64,000 bases of DNA, taken from Buddleja alternifolia (Eukaryota; Streptophyta; Magnoliopsida; Lamiales; Scrophulariaceae). Below the pieces are notes generated by a model. It did not search any database. It was not told the DNA's origin and saw only the letters and a program-made list of their open reading frames with translations. The position numbers were made by a program, and so were the translations under genes. Location: positions 29,707,022-29,771,021 of the forward strand of contig CM033399.1 in NCBI GenBank assembly GCA_019426215.1. The letters run 5' to 3'. Shown here piece by piece: positions 57,137 to 64,000 of this stretch (its first letter is position 1; every line of letters starts with the position of its first letter).

Positions 57137-60100
57137 ATGAAAAGTGGGCAGGTGACAGCAGAAAAGCGAGACAATTTCGGGGAAAAGTTGAGGAGAGCGG
57201 GGAATAAAGGGGGACAAATCACTCCAGTCACTACCTTTTGGACAAATAAACAAGAATTAAAACCCTTAGAAGACTCTCAAGAATTGCGAGATACTAGCAG
57301 CAATATAGATACAACTTTTGGAGTTTCGGCCAGAAAGCTTGGTGCAACTCTTTGGGAACTCGATCAGTACAAACGGTCACTTGATAAGATGCACCACGGC
57401 GGTCCACGCCTGCGCCGCCTCAACCACCACCAGGTTTATAAGGATAGGGCCGGCCACCTTGAACCCCTTGATCCTTCACCTACTTCACCTGAACTGGTAA
57501 ATAGTTTAAGGGTATATTATATATATAAATATATACCCTTCTTTTGTCTGTGTTTTTAACATTTGTAGTTGGTGATTTTGTTCTTGATGTGTATGTATAT
57601 GTTGAGTAAAGGGGTTTTTTTTCTTATGACGAGCGTGTAAATATGGGTTGAACATTAATGGTAGAAGTGTCCATGTGGAGTGCTGTTGATTTGTCAGGGT
57701 TTTGTTGGTGGTTGGTTGGATTGAAAAAAACATTTAAATAACTTGCATCCAACGGTGTTAGATGGACCGATTGGAATGCAATGGACCGGTCCATCTTAGA
57801 ATTTTCCGAGATAATGGGGTTCTTCATTATTCTTATGACAGAATTACATACACAAGCTGTATTTATGTATCTAATTCAATCTGATTGGTTTTACTACACA
57901 GCACTCTTGGAATTAATGGCTATTCTTATCAAACAGTACAATTTGGTATTTTTGGAACATTTAATTGGTCTGTCTGTCCATTTGCTATTGTCTGATCAAC
58001 AGACAGCCTGATCTTGATCTAAAACAGAGTGGTTCTTAGGGAATACTACTATTTCGTATAACCATAATTATCCGTGTATGGTGAGCCGTATGCGGGTCCC
58101 ATCCGATGCGTAGTTGCTATTGCCTCGGAAGCTCCTATGAAATACGTACCCTATAACACATGAATGTTAATGTTTAGTCTTTGCTTCTACATAGAGTTGT
58201 CCCCTGGTTGCCCTGAATTGCAGTTGTCTGATTTCCAATACCAGTATATCTTAAATTCTAGTGAATTTGACATAAGAACAGAATTGAAAACAAACATTTT
58301 CTACTCGTGACAAAAATTATGAGTAATCTCACAATTAGAAATAAGTTGTCTATCAAGGTCATACACTAGAGCTAGCCAAAAGTTCCAAGATATGTGTTCC
58401 CTGATATTTTCTCTTTATGAATAATGCCAGCCTGGAAGTTCGGGCAATTTGAGGAGGCATGTAGCGACATTGATGCAACATCATCGATTGACTGAGAGGA
58501 GTAGTCATGCTATACAACCCGTTTCACCTGCAAGTTATGGCAGTTCAATGGAGGTAAAATCATACTCTTGCTATTTTCTTTTTTGCCCCCTTAATTATTG
58601 AGGTACAATCATACTTTACACATTTGTATTGGGTATAATCAATTATTTCACTGTAGTTATATGTGTTAAAAATGACGGTCGATCCATGAGATCACCTCAT
58701 GAGAGCTTGATGTGTACCTTGCTTACATAGTATTGACTTACATAGGTAAAGAGAGACCTTCAAAATCAAATATTAAAATAATTAATATATTCTCCTGACC
58801 TTCGCTGACGAAACAGAATTTAAGAGTAAATAAAAGGAAGAAGAAAGAAACGGAAAATACACTTTGCTAAGTAAATGATGTTCAACCTTTTTAAAGTAAA
58901 TGGGTATTGGACAAACCAGATGAAATTATGTGAACATATTCCAATCATAGGTTGTTCCTATGCAAGGGATAAGATGCAATCTTATAGTAATTATTGCGTG
59001 TATAAGTTGCAATCTTATAGTATCAATTTTTTGTCATGTATCTATTGATTGAGATCATGGGTTTTTATAATTCATTAGATCAAAGTATATATATACTTTT
59101 TTTTTTATCCATAAAAATATGTGGACAAGCTCCTCTTGTTCTCTGGCATTGCTTGTATTATGTATATTTATGTTACAATCTTAAAAGATGTCCTTTTTCA
59201 ATTTCTTGAGACTTTCTATTTTCCCCTCTTTGCTTCTATGAATAGATTTGTTAAACATCTGGCATTCTAACGGGATCTCGTTCATACGACTCATGAAGTG
59301 ACTTTCTTTTATAGTTTCTATCTTCTTCCTCCATTCTATCTGTTTGATTTTGTACTTTGATGAGAAAAAAGGAAAATAAAGAAATGAGAATCAGACTGCT
59401 TGTATAACAAGGATAAATTACATAGACACCCCTGCATGATACCCTAATTACGTAAAACACACCAAAGTCTGGGAAATTATCATAACTTTCACCGTCAGTA
59501 AAACCAGATTACAATTCGACCCATGTTTGTCGAGTTGTCAGGATCTGATTGGGTGTGTGTTGAAAATTTGCAAAACGTCAGTGAGCTCGTTGTAATTACT
59601 CAATTAGTTAGTGAGGGTCTGGGCCTGTGCATGTAATTATCAATTCTAACCATGATTGATTTTCTCTTACTGAATAAAGTTTCTCCTTTTAATCAGTATT
59701 TAGTAATATCCAAACTTTTTTCAAAAATTATTCAACAAGAACTTCTCTACTGCAGATTGCACCTTATAACCCTGCAGTTACCCCTACCAGTTCCATAGAA
59801 TTAAAAGGGAGAACCGGGGAGGCAAGTTATAGCTTAAGAACATCAACAGAACTTCTTAAAGTTTTAAACCGTATCTGGAGCCTCGAAGAACAGCATATCT
59901 CTAATATGTCTCTTGTCAAAGCACTGAAGAAAGAATTAGACCACGCCCGTTCCAGGATCAAAGAGTTGCTGCGTGAGCAACAAACTGATCGCCATGAAAT
60001 GGATGAATTGATGAAGCAAATGACAGAAGATAAGCTATTTAGAAAAAATAAAGAGCAAGATAAAATCAATGCTGCTATAAATTCCATGAGGGACGAATTG

Positions 60101-61192
60101 GAGGACGAGAGGAAATTGAGAAAGAGATCAGAGAGCCTTCACAGAAAGTTAGCTCGAGAGCTTTACGACGTGAAAACAACTTTTGCTAACGTTTCTAAAG
60201 AATTGGAAACTGAAAGGAAGTCGCGTAATTTGCTGGAAGAGCTTTGTGATGAGTTTGCATTGGGAATAAGGGGATATGAAAAGGAACTCCATGCAGTGAG
60301 ACAAAAATCTGATAAGGATTGGGATGAGAGAGATGATCGTGATCAGTTGATTCTTCATGTATCTGAATCGTGGCTTGATGAACGGTTACAGATGAAGATG
60401 CAGCTGGGGCAAGAAAAGGGGTCGGCTGTAGACAAATTGAGCTCCGAAATTGAAGCTTTTCTTCAGACTAAAAGAAGTGGTAATATAAAGAGTAATGCCA
60501 AACAGGGCCCAAGAGATCCAAAATACCGAAGAAGTTCTCTTGAGTCGATCCCTCTGAATATGGCTGTTAGCGCGCCTCAAGGTGATGATGATGATGATAA
60601 TGATTCTGCAGCTAGCGATTCTAATTGTTTTGAGCTAAAAAGCCATAATAATGAAAAAATGAAGCAAAAGCAGGTGAAGAAAAAACCCGGGTCGTCTGAG
60701 AAAGTGACAGGTCTGAGTCCTTCCAGTTTGCAGGTGAAATTTGAAGAACAAATGGCTCAAGCATTGTCACACGGTGAAAGTAAAAATCGTGTCGAAGATC
60801 AAGAGCAAATAATCTCAGGGCAAGGAAAAAATCAAGTGGAAATTAGATCTGAGAAATGCGAAGCAGCAAAAGAAATCACTGGATTTAATTCGAATAACAT
60901 GATTGAAAATTTAATCAGAAATCACTATTTGTTGTCTGAAAGTGGGAAAAATGAACCTGACAACGATTATAAGGTGGCTTCATCTATTTGGAGGAGTCAC
61001 CCGAGTCCGGTTCGTCAATGGACTGAAAAATTGCCGGCCCGTGAGGTCGATGCTTCTGAGTCGTCTTCGAAATTGCCTACGGATTTGAAGGAAAATACTT
61101 TGAAGGCGAAGTTGTTAGAAGCAAGAACGAGGGGTCAACGGTCACGCTCACGCCTAAAAGCTTCGATTATCCCGGCTTCTAGAAATGAATGA
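57137..61192 (+). CDS. At5g41620-like coiled-coil protein, three coding exons
   Basis: The exons are 57137-57496, 58431-58553 and 59756-61192, all joined in phase 0 with GT..AG introns, giving about 639 residues. Exon 1 has 'FGVSARKLGATLWELDQYK' and 'GGPRLRRLNHHQVYKD', and exon 2 has 'NLRRHVATLMQHHRL' and 'SPASYGSSME', both hallmarks of this plant family. Exon 3 holds the long coiled coil ('LLKVLNRIWSLEEQHISNMS', then 'ELDHARSRIKELLREQQTDR', 'RKSRNLLEELCDEFALGIRG') and a family motif 'DERDDRDQLILHVSESWLDE'. A charged, low-complexity C-terminus follows. The family is linked to the BRANCHLESS TRICHOMES-type proteins and is thought to be cytoplasmic or cytoskeleton-related; the exact function is unknown. 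No break was seen, so this looks like a working host gene. The ATG was chosen as the first in-frame one after the GA tract. Confidence 0.88.
57745..57802. repeat. MITE end related to the one at 49664-49777
   Basis: CATCCAACGGTGTTAGATGG and on to CATCTTAGAAT, in intron 1 of the coiled-coil gene, matches the right arm at 49737-49775 and is itself partly palindromic (GGACCGGTCC). Confidence 0.5.
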
Positions 61193-62096
61193 TTTATGAA
61201 TAACATTTTCCATCCTGTCGAGAGATTGTGCTTTGTGAATAATATTTGCCCAGGTAATTAAGATCATTTAGTGAATGTTATTATTATATTTACCAGGAAC
61301 ATAAAATTATAACATGACATAACGCAGCATCTGGGGCCTTATTAAATTTTTTGATATTGTTTGGTGATAATTGCTGGCACATGCTGCATGAGAACATACG
61401 CAGTTTGATTAATTTGTTGAAATGTTCAAACTAGTATGCAAATGGCGAAGTTGTTAGGAAATTTAAGAAGCATAATATCAAAAATTAATTTATCAACATG
61501 AAATTAATTAATCTTACATCTTATATATATGAATATATATGAACCATCCGACGACGGGAATATGGTGCACTGAAAGTATTGCTCCCGGTGCATCTATCAC
61601 CACTAGGGGTGGGTATCGGGTCGGGTATTGGGTCTATCGGGTATCGGATAGCGATTGTCGCTACCCAATTGATACCCGAAATATTTCGGGTTTTGGGTAC
61701 GACGGTTCCTTGCATACTATAACAAAGATTGCAAGGGTGAGATGGGAATCAAAACAGAGGTTGTTAGCCCCTGTTTCGATGCTATACTTATTTTTTTATA
61801 TTCAATTATAATTTATTAATCCATTTAAAATAAATGATTAACAACTAATCAATCAATTTATAATTTATAACAACTAATCAACTTTTTACCACATGTGAAA
61901 TGAGAATTGACAATCGATAAGATAACAATTTTTACCTCCAATAAATTCCAATGATAGGTAGGAGAACAATTTTGGTAATGATTTGAAGCGGACAAGAGTA
62001 ATTTGAAGTTTGAACTTAGGAGTTTGAGAATTGGGACTTGGGAGTTGGGAGTAAAAACCCTTCCTACCTTTTTGTTCTGCTTTTGCCGTGTCACGT

Positions 62097-62566
62097 AGGG
62101 CTGTCCCAAAAAATCGGAAATTCGGTTAACCGCCCGAACCGGACTGAAAATCGAAAATTCATTACGAATCGAAACCGAACCGAAAATTTCGGTTCGGTTT
62201 TCGGTTTTTTTTTTTATAGAAATTCGGTTTTCGGTTCGGTTTCTGTTTTGGAGTTCGGTTCGGTTCGGTTAACCGAAAACCGAATTTTTTTAATTATTTT
62301 ATTTTTTATTTTTTATTTTATTTTTATATAGTATAATATAGATAAAAAAATTTATAAAAAGTGTGTTTTCTAATGGCAACTTATAGGCAAAAAGAAAGAA
62401 AGTGACCAATTTTTTTTTTTTTATTTTTTTATATTATTTTTTATTAATTTTTTTTTCCAGAAATTCGGTTTAACCGAAAACCGAACCGAACCGAATTTTT
62501 TCGGTTCGGTTTTCGGTTCGGAATTTCGGTTCGGTTTTGGACCGAACCGAACCGATGAACACCCCT
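62097..62566. mobile_element. hAT-type MITE with CGGTTCGGTT repeats, nested in the hAT element
   Basis: It starts AGGGCTGTCCC and ends GAACACCCCT. TGTCACGT (62089-62096) and AGTCACGT (62567-62574) form an 8 bp target duplication with one mismatch. Both ends are filled with CGGTTCGGTT and AACCGAACCG repeats that let the element fold back on itself. Confidence 0.75.
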
Positions 62567-62599
62567 AGTCACGTGTGTGTGTTTATGTATTTGAACTAC

Positions 62600-63206
62600 G
62601 GGAAAATTACACTAACACCTACTGCTATAATAGGTAATTACACAAATTTACTCTTTTATAATTGAAATTACAAATACTTAACTCTCTATAATTGAATATT
62701 ACATTTACCCCCTTAAGATCAATTTTTTGATGACGTCAACATGTGAACTTCCAAAAATGTCCCTGTCTAAATGTCATTTAGGAAAAATTACACCAACCTC
62801 CACTATTATTTTTTTGAAATTACGCAAACCTTTTCTGTTATAATGCACTTCTTACAATCTCCTCCTATGTATTAAAACATTCCTACAATTTAACCTCTAA
62901 AAACCTTACATTTAGCCACCTGTAGGGGGGTGTTGGTAAATTCAAAATGAAGAGGTGTTTTTTGGTAATTACATATTATAAGAGGGGGTATGGCCGTAAC
63001 GAAAATATTATTTCATTGTCTTTTTTTTTAATGATTTAAGTGAAGGCCAAAAATGTTATTTAGTACTGTTTCATCATTTACCGATGGTTTCCAGGGGTTA
63101 AATGTAATTTTCAGTTGCAGTGGGTTAGATATTTGTAATTTCAATTATAAGAGGGTAAGTTTGTGTAATTACCTATTATAACAGTGGGTGTTAGTGTAAT
63201 TTTCCC
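62600..63206. mobile_element. Foldback/MITE element with about 110 bp inverted arms
   Basis: GGGAAAATTACACTAACACC at 62600 recurs inverted, ending at 63206 (GGTGTTAGTGTAATTTTCCC). Arms extend to about 62715 and from about 63110. A second, diverged arm pair of the same type lies inside (GGAAAAATTACACCAACC at 62780; GAGGTGTTTTTTGG near 62952), so it may be a copy within a copy. GAACT occurs next to both edges. Confidence 0.6.
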
Positions 63207-63762
63207 TCGAACTTATATATATATATATATATATATTGGCTTAATATTTCGGGTACACAATGGGTAAATCGAGTAGGAAATTCCTACCTAATACCCGATC
63301 CGATTTATAATTTCGGGTTAGGGTATTCCCCCATACCTGAAATTCTGCAAAAAATTTCAACCCGATCGGGTTGGGTGGGTACCCGAAAACCCGACCCAAA
63401 TGCCCAGACCTAATCACCACACATTCACGGTTGGGGGGTAGTTTTTATCACCCACAACCCATAAAGAAACCACCCTCAACCCATAAATATGTGGTTATGG
63501 TGCACCGGGAGCAACGCTCTCGGTGCACCATAGCATAACAAGGTTGAATATAAAAAGAAAATTACAAAATGTGAACCTGAGGGGTGTACGAGTGGGGATA
63601 AAGGGTGCGGAATTGAAGCTCCGAAACGACAACGTTTATTTTCCATCCGACGGCTCATATCATTTGAATCATGCTCGACAATGTTGTCTATGGCATCACT
63701 TATCATGAAAGTTATGAATAAATTGAGCAGGCACTATAAACAGCATTTGAATAGTATTAAGT

Positions 63763-63939
63763 AGGGCTAAGCAACAATCTTGCAAAACTGTCAGAATCGC
63801 TCGTACTGAATCGCACCAAATCGGTTTTGGTTAATTATTGTGCAAATCGCGGTCTCAATTTTAAAAGAAAACCACACCGTCAAGTTGGTTTGGTGGGGAC
63901 TTTGGACCATACCGCACCAAAATAAACTGTGGCACTGCC

Positions 63940-63975
<36 letters not shown>

Positions 63976-64000
63976 TTATTTTAGCTTTCTCAAAATAAAA
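63763..64000. repeat. Left end of another hAT-like element, cut by the window edge
   Basis: TAGGGCTAAGCAAC at 63763 is an hAT-style end followed by AATCG/ACCGCACC-type subterminal repeats. An (AT)n tract lies at about 63944-63973. The other end is beyond the window. Confidence 0.4.

Larger units (their letters stand above)
61604..63412. mobile_element. Non-autonomous hAT element, 1.8 kb, with perfect 8 bp target duplication
   Basis: It starts TAGGGGTGGGTATCGGG and ends CCCAGACCTA; the inverted right end reads TAGGTCTGGGCATTTGGG. ATCACCAC is duplicated at 61596-61603 and 63413-63420, the 8 bp size typical of hAT. Subterminal GGGTATCGGGT/CCCGACCC repeats are present. No transposase frame is seen. 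It contains two younger insertions. Confidence 0.8.
61561..63532. mobile_element. Outer MITE with GGTGCAC inverted repeats, split by an hAT element
   Basis: TATGGTGCACTGAAAG .. GCTCCCGGTGCA at 61561-61592 pairs with the inverted copy at 63497-63532 (GGTGCACCGGGAGCAACGC and on to GGTGCACCATA). TA at both edges may be the target duplication. With the hAT element and its 8 bp duplication removed, the outer element would be only about 155 bp. Confidence 0.6.

Noticed and set aside
59395..59660. Possible MITE in intron 2 of the coiled-coil gene (TACATAGACACCCC)
   Set aside because: The matching inverted end could not be found.
1..64000. CRISPR arrays, rRNA or tRNA genes
   Set aside because: None seen; the regular repeats present are LTRs, palindromic units or microsatellites, and the tRNA-Met matches are primer sites only.

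Overview
The window comes from a plant nuclear genome, most likely a eudicot. It is AT-rich, has intron-containing genes with plant-type splice sites, and is packed with Ty1/copia and Ty3/gypsy elements, MULE and hAT-type DNA transposons, and endogenous pararetroviruses (family Caulimoviridae). Two ordinary plant genes can be recognised. The rest is repeats, many inserted into one another. All comparisons were made by eye.

Left third (1-30.4 kb): two decayed caulimovirid copies lie in the same orientation. Copy 1 (1-814 and 15578-about 20905) carries coat protein, protease-RT-RNase H and a viroplasmin/transactivator gene, then a promoter region and a tRNA-Met primer site. Its coat-protein gene is split by a very young 14.8 kb SIRE-type copia element (815-15577) with 1.8 kb LTRs and a large extra coding region after pol. 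Copy 2 (23105-about 30420) is close to a whole genome: two small ORFs joined by an ATGA overlap, coat protein, movement protein, protease-RT-RNase H, a downstream ORF, and a promoter with an as-1-like activator. All viral genes carry stops or frameshifts.

Middle (30.4-49 kb): a minus-strand mRNA cap guanine-N7 methyltransferase gene (43214 down to 32998, 13 coding exons) can be rebuilt exon by exon. A 5.1 kb Tork/Tnt1-like copia element (37191-42319) sits inside exon 4, in the SAM-binding region, and a 5.5 kb chromodomain gypsy element (43472-48955) sits 258 bp upstream of the start codon. This copy is therefore probably non-functional.

Right part (49-64 kb): the gypsy element is itself in the end of an element with long inverted repeats (to about 51550) that holds what look like captured gene fragments. 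Next come a decayed MULE (52400-54983), a cluster of palindromic tandem repeats (about 56.2-56.44 kb), an apparently intact three-exon gene for an At5g41620-like coiled-coil protein (57137-61192, plus strand), and a stack of nested MITE/hAT/foldback elements (61561-63532).

Most notable signals: the short motif AGCGYY scattered at high density through the SIRE element in every reading frame, and a roughly 88 bp, about 90% identical stretch just 3' of the primer-binding site shared by caulimovirid copy 1 and the copia element at 37-42 kb.
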